A stretch of DNA of 64,000 bases, taken from positions 3,534,001 to 3,598,000 of the forward strand of contig NC_086259.1 in NCBI RefSeq assembly GCF_021018805.1, in the 5' to 3' direction. How positions within the stretch are numbered: the stretch's first letter is position 1; the number at the start of each line of letters is the position of its first letter. A program made the translations under genes and the position numbers. Below, piece by piece: positions 15,301 through 61,590 of this stretch. This stretch comes from Prinia subflava. Taxonomy: Eukaryota > Chordata > Aves > Passeriformes > Cisticolidae. Under the pieces are notes generated by a model. That model was not told the DNA's origin, did not search any database, and worked only from the letters and a program-made list of their open reading frames with translations.

Positions 15301-15421
15301 TAAAAACAGACAGAAAGCTGCAAGTACACTCTGCCTTCCTTCAGCTGTGGCTGGGAGTTCTCAGACTAAGAAGAAGCTTTCCCCCTTCACACTTTTCAAT
15401 ACAGAAAGTTCATTGTATTGA
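269..15421 (+). CDS. RHPN2: Rhophilin-2 (Rho GTPase-binding protein 2), 3' part of the gene, 13 coding exons
   Basis: The joined exons encode 621 residues plus a stop in one continuous phase; human RHPN2 has about 686, so about 60 N-terminal residues lie before the window. What is visible, in order: the end of the HR1 Rho-binding coiled coil ([18 protein letters not shown]), a BRO1 domain across exons 2-9 (for example [20 protein letters not shown]), and a PDZ domain in exons 11-12 with the ligand loop LGFSLKGG. The C-terminal tail is basic and serine-rich and ends NTESSLY. The family binds GTP-RhoA and is linked to actin stress-fibre control and endosomal or polarity complexes; that role is known for the family, not visible here. 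All introns are GT-AG and no exon contains a frameshift or stop, so the gene looks functional. It converges on FAAP24, as in human. The only serious alternative is the paralogue RHPN1, which the close match to RHPN2 and the FAAP24/CEP89 neighbours argue against. Confidence 0.95.
398..3088 (+). other. RHPN2 intron between window exons 1 and 2
   Basis: AT-rich intron of 2.7 kb. The only patterns seen are a short direct repeat of cacccatggttta near 1825-1855 and an isolated minus-strand open frame at 2106-2345 that I do not recognise. No mobile element is evident. Confidence 0.6.
3089..3164 (+). CDS. RHPN2: RHPN2 coding exon 2 of 13: entry into BRO1 domain
   Basis: The acceptor is ttccatag and the donor gtaaat. 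The phase joins with the previous exon to give [20 protein letters not shown], which matches the start of the human BRO1 region ([16 protein letters not shown]). The exon ends in phase 0. Confidence 0.92.
4158..4235 (+). CDS. RHPN2: RHPN2 coding exon 3 of 13: BRO1 domain
   Basis: Twenty-six whole codons ([20 protein letters not shown] and on to LMDLRQ) lie between a polypyrimidine-rich tttttag acceptor and a gtaag donor. The acidic [12 protein letters not shown] stretch is a hallmark of rhophilin. Confidence 0.93.
4900..5024 (+). CDS. RHPN2: RHPN2 coding exon 4 of 13: BRO1 domain
   Basis: This exon encodes [20 protein letters not shown] through GVLFT and ends with tg, so a tryptophan codon is completed by the next exon. 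The acceptor is tctttaag and the donor gtaagt. Confidence 0.93.
5953..6119 (+). CDS. RHPN2: RHPN2 coding exon 5 of 13: BRO1 domain core
   Basis: This exon encodes [20 protein letters not shown] through VDAFQKAA, containing the highly conserved [20 protein letters not shown] helix of BRO1 domains. The acceptor is tcccaag and the donor gtacac. One base is carried over. Confidence 0.94.
6120..8378 (+). other. RHPN2 intron between window exons 5 and 6
   Basis: AT-rich intron of 2.3 kb with a homopolymer A run near 6930 and a short (AT)n tract near 7860-7880. No exon or recognisable transposon was found. Confidence 0.55.
8379..8566 (+). CDS. RHPN2: RHPN2 coding exon 6 of 13: BRO1 domain
   Basis: This exon encodes [20 protein letters not shown] through MTQEVAK, with the alpha-helical [20 protein letters not shown] segment typical of BRO1. 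The acceptor is aattgcag and the donor gtaaaa. It ends in phase 0. Confidence 0.94.
9841..9997 (+). CDS. RHPN2: RHPN2 coding exon 7 of 13: BRO1 domain
   Basis: This exon encodes [20 protein letters not shown] through ATILCDHE and contains [20 protein letters not shown], one of the most conserved stretches of rhophilins. The acceptor is ttattttag and the donor gtaaga. One base is carried over. Confidence 0.94.
10253..10334. repeat. Imperfect 30-bp inverted repeat (hairpin, possible MITE or pre-miRNA-like)
   Basis: The left arm 10253-10282 and right arm 10304-10334 are reverse complements except for one 1-nt bulge and one mismatch, with a 21-nt loop. It lies in the RHPN2 intron between window exons 7 and 8. 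A second, weaker inverted repeat follows at about 10335-10376. No target duplication is obvious. Confidence 0.75.
10851..10970 (+). CDS. RHPN2: RHPN2 coding exon 8 of 13: BRO1 domain
   Basis: This exon encodes [20 protein letters not shown] through KDKVQRKQL. The acceptor is ctcttacag and the donor gtaact. It corresponds to the human DLDHQEKCLSQLYDHMPEGL segment. Confidence 0.92.
11067..11261 (+). CDS. RHPN2: RHPN2 coding exon 9 of 13: end of BRO1 domain
   Basis: This exon encodes [20 protein letters not shown] through IQAPDIL, with the conserved [14 protein letters not shown] helix. The acceptor is tgttttcag and the donor gtaagt. One base is carried over. Confidence 0.93.
12042..12118 (+). 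CDS. RHPN2: RHPN2 coding exon 10 of 13: linker between BRO1 and PDZ
   Basis: This exon encodes [20 protein letters not shown] and then FFHKL, matching the human linker PQFSKLTVTDFFQKL. The acceptor is ttattttag and the donor gtatgt. It ends in phase 0. Confidence 0.9.
12861..13007 (+). CDS. RHPN2: RHPN2 coding exon 11 of 13: first half of PDZ domain
   Basis: This exon encodes [20 protein letters not shown] through DPACSAA. The carboxylate-binding loop LGFSLKGG is present in the place of the classical GLGF. The acceptor is acctccag and the donor gtaagt; both boundaries are phase 0. Confidence 0.93.
13737..13892 (+). CDS. RHPN2: RHPN2 coding exon 12 of 13: second half of PDZ domain
   Basis: This exon encodes [20 protein letters not shown] through CQDTAASL. 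Two further AGs within seven bases downstream of the chosen acceptor would each lead straight into a stop codon, so the AG at 13735-13736 is the only workable site. The donor is gtatgg. Confidence 0.92.
15170..15421 (+). CDS. RHPN2: RHPN2 coding exon 13 of 13: C-terminal tail and stop
   Basis: This exon encodes 83 residues from [20 protein letters not shown] to NTESSLY and then [18 protein letters not shown] and [20 protein letters not shown] are near-identical to the human C-terminus. The acceptor is ttcctacag. Confidence 0.95.
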   Translation, partial: HSKSATYSMGMQKTYSLICLAMDEDKIDQTKKAPLKLPFLSWGTKNRQKAASTLCLPSAVAGSSQTKKKLSPFTLFNTESSLY

Positions 15422-16615
15422 ATCTTTTAGAAGTATCTGTTAATGTGACTTTTGTTTAAAATGTAGATAAAAATATTGATCAATTTTATCTTCATATGCA
15501 TATGTACAAACTCAGACAAATACTGTTGACTTCATTTGCTGTGCATTGAACCACTTATGGTCAGAAGCTGACAGAACCTGTAAAACTTCAGTGTTTGAAG
15601 GTTAGAGTGAAGTGGTTTGGGAGGTATGCAATAATAAGATGTAGGTTATAGAATTGCTTACATGACGACTGGACTCCTTTGGAGTTTCAAAATACAGTTA
15701 CAGTTACGACTGATTTTTCATAAAAATAGTCATAACTATGCTAGATGGGAGTTATTTATTACAAACTATGCTGAATGCAAAATAATAGGGGACACATTAA
15801 AGAATGATTTTGCTCTTAAAGTTTAGAGTCAATAATAAGTGACTTAACACTACTTTGAAGAATTATCTTAACAAACCACAGGTGAGAGGGAGTAATATTA
15901 CTCAGAGAAACCAGTCTTGTGCCAAGGGGCAGTGTCATAGAGTTGTGTTTTATGCAGAGATGCTTCCTCAGAGTACTAGGTATAGCCCACTGAACAGCTG
16001 ATTTAATTCTGGAAGAGAATTAAAAGGCTTAAAATTTAAAAGGTCTTTTGAACTCCAAAAGGCTTTTACTCTGTTCTTTTTCTGATTTAGGTAAAATTTT
16101 AAATGCCTGCTGATTGTTAAAACCAGACTTTATTCCAAATGTTATTTAAACTACTTACCTTAAGACTTGTATCTCACTAGTCTTGATAAAATGGATAGCT
16201 GTGAAACTAATCTCCAAATGGATATATTATAATATATTGATTCAAGGGCACGTAAATTGCAGTGATGCTTTAAAATATAAAAAAAGAAGTGCTTGTGCTA
16301 AGTGGCAGGATATTTATTTACTATCATATCAAGCAAAAAAAAAATCCTTCTACCCTGGGAAAAATTCATGAACAAGCTGTATCTATAGTAAGGAGGGGGA
16401 CAAAAAATAACTGGTGAGCATTTCTTTGAGATTCTTCTGTTTCCTGAAATTAACTGACAATTGCTAACACTGTAGTGTTAGTTAACATTGCCATCTACAG
16501 AGTAGATAGATACTTAAAATTTACATGAATTGTCATTTATTTTTAATTTCTTATGTAGTAAGTGTAAATATCTTGATGAGCCTTATTTAAGAATAAAAAT
16601 CAGATGCTGTCATTT
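15422..16615 (+). other. RHPN2: Probable RHPN2 3'UTR
   Basis: AT-rich sequence after the RHPN2 stop. The first canonical AATAAA on the plus strand is at 16592-16597, which would give a 3'UTR of about 1.2 kb. Later AATAAA hexamers at about 17556-17600 are alternatives, so the end is not fixed. Confidence 0.45.
16592..16597 (+). terminator. Candidate RHPN2 polyadenylation signal AATAAA
   Basis: First canonical hexamer after the stop, followed within 30 bases by a T/G-rich stretch (gctgtcatttagtagtagct). Confidence 0.4.
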
Positions 16616-18790
16616 AGTAGTAGCTTTTTGATTCTGCTGCAGATTGGATGATAAAGTATAATTCACATTGCTATTTACTGTTACCATACCTCTTGTGTGT
16701 TTTTCTAATGTTGCTGAGAAACTTGTAAGAAAAGTTCCTGTATTGTGCAATATCAAGTGTAAAACCAATTTCCTTACAGAGAGTGTAAACATATTTCTAG
16801 TTTCCCTATCAAGGTTACATAAAACAATAATGTGTAAATTACTTGTGACTTGCCTATCCTTAGAAGTTCCTTTTTACGTGTATTGGTAGTAGTGCTTCTT
16901 TTACACAGGAGCAGCAGCAGCCAGACACTGATCTGCACATACAGTATTCCAGACAGAGGAGATTTACTTTGCCTGTGTGCTGAAGTTGCTGTCCAAGTAA
17001 AACCTTTAGCAAAGTCACACCAATCACTCTTCCAGCTCTTCATTTCTCTTAAACCACTATGATAGTCTTCCTGGAAATACTTCCCCTCTTAGCTCCTGAG
17101 TAACTGCCTTTCCCTTCCCATCACCACACTCACTCGTCCTTGAGGAAAGCTTGGCTTTTCAAGTTTAAAACACACCCCTCCATTCAGGTAAAACTTTGCA
17201 CCTCTCAGGTGCCACACACATACTCTTGGTTTTCTGCCAGCTAACTAAAGACTCATTCTACCCTGAGTGGCAGCCAAAAGCCAGCTTAACTTGCAGTGAA
17301 ATGAGTGTGTGCCTGATGTTCTTGCTCAGACCACAGGAATTTCTGTAACAAGTGTCTTCCCACAAGGATGTATAAGGTTGCTGTAAAGCCCTAAGAAGAA
17401 AGGTTAGCAATAGATTAGTAGTTCAGCCTGTAAACTTCATTAATATTGTTCCTACTTCAGCTGAACTGTTTAATGCACTGAGCAGTTGGCCGTTTGTCTT
17501 GTAACATGCCTTTAGATGTGAAATCCAGTCTTCATAGCAAAGTGACAAATAGAGAGAATAAAGGGATTAAGGGAATAAATTCCTTTAGAGGGAATAAAAT
17601 CTGAGCAAACTTCTTTTTATAAAGAAGCTTAAAGTACTCCCTTAGTTGCCTAAAAAAAAAAAAGTAGTATCTTTTTCTGTACTTTTGGAAATGTCTGATG
17701 TTTATTATTCACTAAATGAAATAATTATGTCCAAGTTACTGACAAATTTTCATCCCAAGTACAGAATCCATATAAATAATAGGTCCACCTGCTGTCCATG
17801 ATAAACAGTGTAAGAGATGACTTTCAGAGGTGCCAAGGCCCCCACAAAAGGATTGGAAAATCCTACTCAGCTGCCTTCCTGCTGTGATCCAAACTCCCAA
17901 GTGGTATGAAAGATGCTTTTCACATACCTCCTCAAAGGCAATTTTACCCTTAGAAAATAGGGTAAGAATATAACTTAAAACAAAATGCAAGATGTCAGGA
18001 AAAAGAATCCTCTTAACAAATTTCAAAATACTACTTCTGGAAGAGTAGTATGAATTACAAATTTTGTTCAAAGCTTCCTGTATTTTTTTTTTGTAGTGTA
18101 TATTATAGTAAAACTGATAGTGCAATTAACATACTAAAAGTTACAATTCATATATCAAAATATTTTGCAATTTATTATTAGTATGCCAACCTATATTCAA
18201 AAGGACAACATGAATTAACCAATATTTTGGATATCAGGCACATGGGAATAAATTTGTTTACACCCTGTGAACTGAAGGGGTGACCAAAGAAATAAGTTAG
18301 TGTAAAGTCAAACCTGTATTCCAGTAGGACTTTCCAAAGGAACTCCAAAAAGTTATAAATCAGAGATGTTACTGTAAAGCAATATATGCTAACTTTTTAA
18401 AAACATGTAACATATTTCCAGTTACTGAGAAGTTACTATGCATAGATTTATATGGTGGGTTTTTTTCTGGAAGAGCAAAGTAAGCAAGGATATTGCTCTT
18501 CCATTTTTTTAAACACAGGTGCAGAAGAAGACAGCTTTCTTGTTTGGTTGTTTTGGGGGTTTTTGTTTTGTTTGTTTGTTTGTTTGGGTTTTTTTTCCCA
18601 GATATATGCAAAATACTTTACAGACTTCTTTCCATGGGAATCTGCACAGCTTAATCTATATATCTATATGAACAGAGCAGATGTAAAAAAGAAACATCAG
18701 AGTCCAGTTGCTGCTAGCCATGATTACAAAAATTAGCATAATATGTGTTTATCAAAACAAAAAAAATTATAATTCAGAAGAAAAACTCCA
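16616..18790. other. Intergenic gap between the convergent RHPN2 and FAAP24 3' ends
   Basis: AT-rich and non-coding as far as I can see. It holds plus-strand AATAAA hexamers near 17556, 17575 and 17592 and a (TTTG)n-like tract near 18560-18590. A 129-codon minus-strand open frame at 17736-18125 has no recognisable sequence. Confidence 0.55.
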
Positions 18791-18794
18791 AGTT

Positions 18795-18800
18795 TTTATT
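18795..18800 (-). terminator. Candidate FAAP24 polyadenylation signal (AATAAA on minus strand)
   Basis: TTTATT on the plus strand lies only 27 bases past the FAAP24 stop codon, followed on the minus strand by a T/G-rich run. If used, the 3'UTR would be only about 50 nt. Confidence 0.45.
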
Positions 18801-18826
18801 TTGCAAAATACCACTGCACACGCACA

Positions 18827-19069
18827 TCAGGAGTGTAAAAAAGTGTAAATCTGTTGTGCTACTGTTGGTCCAACTACCTGCTCCAGCTCATTGCTGGACG
18901 CGTTACAGAGCCGATGGATGCTGCCCAAGTGCTGCAGTAAGAGCAGGGCTTTGGTTCTCCCCACGCCGGGGATGTGCAGCAGCGCCTGCAGCACGGCGGG
19001 CTCGGGCGGCGGAGCGCGCTGCCGCCGGACGAAGGGGTTGGAGCCGCGATCCCGGCCCTGCTCCCGCAC
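18827..19069 (-). CDS. FAAP24: FAAP24 coding exon 4: GC-rich linker and HhH2 domain
   Basis: Eighty codons from the acceptor ggccgcag to TGA at 18829-18827. It begins VREQGRDRGSNPFVRRQRAP, a basic, proline-rich linker that is much more GC-rich than the flanking DNA, then gives the two HhH motifs and ends IYTFLHS. The GTG at its 5' edge is a spliced valine codon, not a start. Confidence 0.94.
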   Translation of the reverse strand: MREQGRDRGSNPFVRRQRAPPPEPAVLQALLHIPGVGRTKALLLLQHLGSIHRLCNASSNELEQVVGPTVAQQIYTFLHS

Positions 19070-20983
19070 CTGCGGCCAGAGAGAGCTGTCAGCGACACCC
19101 GGCGCCTCTGCGGGACCTCTGCTCAGGGCTCACAGGGGTTCATCTCACAACGCTTCAACGCTACCACCCGGGAAGCTTTAAAAGCAAGCGCCCTCCTTAG
19201 AGAGAATGAAGTCTGACAAAATCTTACTAGGAAACAAGCAATTTCTTAATAGTGGCAACAAATGAAAATTATTTTTGTCGCCTTTCTGATGCAGTCAGAG
19301 AAAGGGTAAAAAGAAGCAATTTTAAAACAGTTTCCCTAGCCTTAGAGAAAGCAAAATCTCAAGTTGATTTTGATAGTGACATTTGCCTAACGCTACCTAG
19401 TGGTACCTCAGTACAAGATTAAACTTTAAAAATCCAGGATAATTTCAGCCTTTTTCCTTTGTTCCCAAATGAGCCTTCTTTCCACTGAACTATACTACAT
19501 CACTGTTGCAAAAGATTTATTCCTTACATTCAAATGATGTTGTGTTCCTTTAAGATCCCATATCTTCTCTCTGAAATAATCACTGAGGAGATCTACCTGC
19601 TTTCCTATACAACCCATGTTTTAATATAACACAGAAACTTACTAGTTGAATAATAAGCTGAGAGGCTTCTCCTTGATTTGCCACAGGAAGCAACACCATT
19701 CCAAGTTCCAGTACTACAAGTTTTTGTACTCCTGAGTAGTACTGATCACTGATTTGGGTTTTCTCTACAATTACAATTCCCCTAAGACTGCTGGCCTGTA
19801 TTGAAAGGAAAAAGATATTAGAAAAAAACCTTGTTAATGACAAATTAATGCAATGTAACAGAGAGAAATTCTTTCAGGTATGAGCTGCCTAATAGCAAAT
19901 CAGAGGAAGAAGATAAGTTGCTGCAACAGGACTGAGGTTTGATACAACATTATCACATAGCTGCAGAATTTTTCAGTTTTCAAGTGAAAATTATCCCAAA
20001 AGGTCAGATTCAATGGAATTTAAAAAAAACACAAGAAGAATGTTTTCAGAAGCATGGAATAAACAAATATGAAGTGAAAACTTTTCTCTTTATATAGCAC
20101 TTACATTTCTAAACTTAACCAATCTTCGTTTGAATTCATCCCCTGCAACCAAATCTGCTTCAGAAATAAATAAAATGCAAGTTTTGTTTGAAAGATGAAA
20201 GTCCACCAGTCCCAAGCCATCTTCAAAGATGAGTCTAACTTTCCCTTAGGGTGAGAAAAGATACAGTAGTTAAAAATACAGAAAGAAGAAAAAATACAGT
20301 AGTTAAAAATATACCAACAATTACAGCACAGCCTTCTTAAAGTGTCAATCATTCTAGTAACTTCTAATGAACTTTATAAAAAGACTTTTTCCATTTAAGT
20401 AAATCTATTACAAGCAGCCCGAACTACTGTGTGATGTCTTTAGTAATGCAAATTAATAGAAGTTCCAATCTACAGATTTAAAAGTACTAGAGCCGCTCAG
20501 TAAACTCTGGACTTGAACAAAAATACCACACGCTTTTCTGGAGGGATCATCATAACTGAGTTTGTTGTGCCAGCAAGACGGTGGCAGAGTATAAATGTAA
20601 AATCAAGAGAGTTCCGTGGAGATGCAGATCTGCAAAGCCCCACAACAGCAGATTCTCTGCAGACTGCTCTGCAACTATGCAACCGAGCCGATCACACAGA
20701 TACCTGAGAAACAAACGGGACCTTCCAGCCTGCTAACACAGTCCGTACCACAAAGACGGGAGCAGTCAGGCACAGAGTAAAACACACTCCAGCCGTTCTC
20801 AGCGTTACTGGGCAGTAGAGGGGAAGGGTTTGCCTGACTTACTTTTCTTCTTTCAGTTTGTTAGTGCTTACCTTGTAGTCTTTGGGCTACCTCTGACCCT
20901 CTCCACTTCTCATTTCCAATCACATGCCCGTAGGGGACAACTATAGCTCCTGCTGTCACAGGAGAGTTTGCTTTCGTTGTCAT
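18827..20983 (-). CDS. FAAP24: Fanconi anemia core complex-associated protein 24, four coding exons, complete
   Basis: The joined exons give 648 nt, that is 215 residues plus a stop, the same length as I recall for human FAAP24. The N-terminal part (about residues 20-130) is an XPF/ERCC4-type nuclease fold without a working active site: the ERKxxxD motif is reduced to EKTQISD. The C-terminal part (about 150-215) is a tandem helix-hairpin-helix with HIPGVGRTKALLLLQ and VVGPTVAQQIYTFL. In the known complex FAAP24 pairs with FANCM, binds ssDNA and branched DNA, and helps load the Fanconi core complex at interstrand crosslinks and activate ATR. Start choice: MTTKANSPVTAGAIVVPYGH precedes GNEKWRGSEVAQ, which aligns with human ANEKWRGSQLAQ. 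All three coding introns are GT-AG. It is divergent from CEP89 and convergent with RHPN2, as in human. Confidence 0.94.
19643..19795 (-). CDS. FAAP24: FAAP24 coding exon 3: pseudo-nuclease domain
   Basis: Fifty-one whole codons, ASSLRGIVIVEKTQISDQYY through ASQLIIQL. LGMVLLPVANQGEAS is almost identical to human. The acceptor is ctgtacag (minus-strand sense) and the donor gtaagt. Confidence 0.94.
20105..20244 (-). CDS. FAAP24: FAAP24 coding exon 2: pseudo-nuclease domain
   Basis: The acceptor is ccctaag and the donor gtaagt. It encodes GKVRLIFEDGLGLVDFHLSN through RRLVKFRN, aligning with human GKIKLIFEDGLTPDFYLSNR. It ends in phase 0. Confidence 0.93.
20872..20983 (-). CDS. FAAP24: FAAP24 coding exon 1
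   Basis: ATG at 20983-20981 on the minus strand. It encodes 37 codons ending EKWRGSEVAQRLQ plus one carried base, with donor gtaagc. The human N-terminus aligns over the last 20 residues; the first dozen are divergent. Confidence 0.9.
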
Positions 20984-21023
20984 CAGACCCCCTTTAAAAT
21001 CCTCCTTCAGTAGCAGTTACGTC
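20984..21023 (-). other. FAAP24: FAAP24 5'UTR segment with upstream 3' splice site
   Basis: Reading the minus strand, a pyrimidine-rich tract ending tttctag lies at about 21034-21024, 40 bases before the ATG. This suggests the first transcribed exon is non-coding and lies further upstream, probably in the CpG island shared with CEP89. The matching donor could not be fixed. Confidence 0.45.
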
Positions 21024-21670
21024 CTAGAAAGAAATATGGAAAAATAGCAACACATTTTACAAACCTCTTCCAAGCTTATAAATTTTAATCATAAACTTAG
21101 GATGCAATATTCTGGAAGAGACATTATGTCCTTCCTCAAGGAAGCTTCCTTACAGTTAAGGTGAACATATCGAAATCGGCCAGCAACTCCGTTCACTTTA
21201 ATACAGGCTATTGTGTTGGCTTGCAAATTCCACTTTCAGCTTTACCACTCAATCTGAAAAACGCCTGAATTAAAACACACAGATCGTGAAAAAAAACCCC
21301 ATTGCCTTTTCCGTACCTCCATCCACCCTTGCTAGGAGAAAATCTTCCTGAATTGCAAAGCCAACTCCAGAGGCACCTCCGTCCCTCGGCTGGTGGAAGT
21401 CTCCAGACCAGTTATTAAAAAGTTGTTGCTGGGAGAGATTATTTTCAGGTTTGCCAGCTTTCCGCGCTGTTAAGGGGAATGTGAGCCTTGGAGGCTAAGG
21501 CACGATCAAAGGACAAGCAGCAGCGGTACCACCGCCGAAACACATCCCCGAGCGGAGCCGCACTCTGAGGGCCGGGGAGAGGCCGCAGGGGCGGCGGGCG
21601 GTCCGCGCTGCCCGGCCCACAGGGCTGCCAGCCTTTGTCTGCTCCGGGCCCAGAGGAGCCGCCCGCAGCA

Positions 21671-21840
21671 GGCAAGGGCCCGGCGGACAGCGGGGCCGGG
21701 AACCGGCAAGGGCCCGGCGGACAGCGGGGCCGGGAACCGGCAAGGGCCCGGCGGACAGCGGGGCCGGGAACCGGCAAGGGCCCGGCGGACAGCGGGGCCG
21801 GGAACCGGCAAGGGCCGGGCGGACAGCGCGGCCGGGAACC
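21671..21840. repeat. 34-bp GC-rich minisatellite, five copies
   Basis: Units start at 21671, 21705, 21739, 21773 and 21807, and a sixth begins at 21841 but diverges after four bases. The first three copies are identical and later copies differ by a few substitutions. The unit carries several G runs (ggcaagggcccggcggacag...) and sits inside the promoter CpG island. Confidence 0.9.
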
Positions 21841-21904
21841 GGCAGCCGGAGCTCGGCGGGCCGCGAGTAGAGGGGCGGCGGGCGGGGCGGGCCTCGCCGC
21901 GGGC

Positions 21905-21915
21905 GGTTGCTAGGG
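21905..21915 (+). promoter_or_regulatory. Possible RFX X-box half site (GGTTGCTAGGG)
   Basis: GTTGCTAGG matches the first half of the RFX X-box consensus found at many ciliary gene promoters; the second half is not conserved. It lies about 155 bases before the CEP89 start codon. Confidence 0.25.
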
Positions 21916-22068
21916 CCGGGCTCGGGCTGAGTAAGGCGTGTGCTGACTGGAGGAGAGCGAGCCCGCAGCAAATCCGCCGTGGCCTTGTTTTCAGGCGGGT
22001 CGCGGGGGCGAAGCGCTCGGCGCGGCGGGGAGGCGGCCGCGGGGCAGTGTTGGAGCCGTCCCGTCCTG

Positions 22069-60507
<38,439 letters not shown>

Positions 60508-61590
60508 TAAGAATCCACATCTCATCCAAGAAAGAGAACTTGGTGCCTGAATTTGACTTTTTCAGCAACACAAGGTGTAGTGGAATGTTTACTGTTCAAT
60601 ATTACTGTATTTCTCAGGTCATCAAAATGACAACAGCATATTTTTTACTTGTATTGTGAATAATGTAAATCTAGCCTAAAATATGACTTTGCTATTTGAA
60701 GAAAAGGCTATTTCTTCTTAAGACAAAATATGATACAGCTTTAACATGTAAAGACAAGTAACTAGTTAACAGGCTAAGCAGCTGGTAAGCTTGGTGTTTA
60801 GCACAGACATGCACTATGCCACAAAACAAGTGAACAGCAAGACAGTGCTTGTTAAAATTAAAAGGACAAGTTTCAGTAAATTCTCCCTAAAATGCCAGAT
60901 GGAGTATGATCCAAGGTGAAAAAAAAGTGTGGCTTGTACTTTTTCTCGTGAGGAAGCATCTTGACTTCCTAAGATGCAGGGATGTCCTTACACTAGGTCA
61001 TGTGCCAAAAATCTTGTCATCTCAGGGACAGAGAAAAATTTGACTGTGGAGGAGACAAGACTGGAACATCCTGATGACAACTGCTGGTGCCTGAATGCAC
61101 AACTGTCCACTGTGTCGATTGACAGGATCCCTGCAGTCCTTGGGAAGCTCCTACCATCTTTTGTTTGCTAAGGGGACCAGCTGCCAGCACAGGATGCAGC
61201 TCTCCTCCAGACTGTTTTCTTCATTCTACTTTAGATTCAGTGGCTTCAAAAGCCACCCAAAGCATTCTCTGAAGCAGTGCTTATTGTATATGCCTTTAGA
61301 TTATTGACTTATATTTGTCTTAGCTTTCAGGTTTGTTGATTTTTCACAGTATTGCACATCAACTTTGTAGTAGTATTTATTACTATGATGTGACTTTATT
61401 TTGGATATACATATAACTTGCTGGATCAGCTTTTTGGTGTTGCTTCATTTTCATAACAAAATGTAAATGGTACCAGAAAACTGTAACACTACAAAAAACA
61501 TGTAACTGTCATAGTTGTGTATTAGAAATAATGAAGAATTTCATTGGCTTTGAAATGAAATAAAATAAATAAATTTTTTAAAAAATAATG
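60508..61590 (+). other. CEP89: CEP89 3'UTR
   Basis: A non-coding stretch of about 1.1 kb between the stop and a clear polyadenylation cluster. No introns or other genes were seen in it. Confidence 0.75.
61564..61573 (+). terminator. CEP89 polyadenylation signal, two overlapping AATAAA
   Basis: AATAAA at 61564-61569 and 61568-61573, followed about 20 bases later by a GT-rich element (tgtttgtgtctgg), the classical layout for cleavage and polyadenylation. Confidence 0.8.

Larger units (their letters stand above)
19070..20871 (-). other. FAAP24 introns
   Basis: Three introns at 19070-19642, 19796-20104 and 20245-20871. All are AT-rich. The last has a short duplicated motif (atacagtagttaaaaatac at about 20261 and 20295). 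Nothing else was recognised. Confidence 0.6.

Noticed and set aside
17736..18125. 129-codon minus-strand open frame between RHPN2 and FAAP24
   Set aside because: Not recognisable, AT-rich codons, no flanking signals; probably chance.
18827..19069. GTG at the start of FAAP24 exon 4 as a translation start
   Set aside because: It is an internal valine codon directly after a splice acceptor; the real start is 20983.
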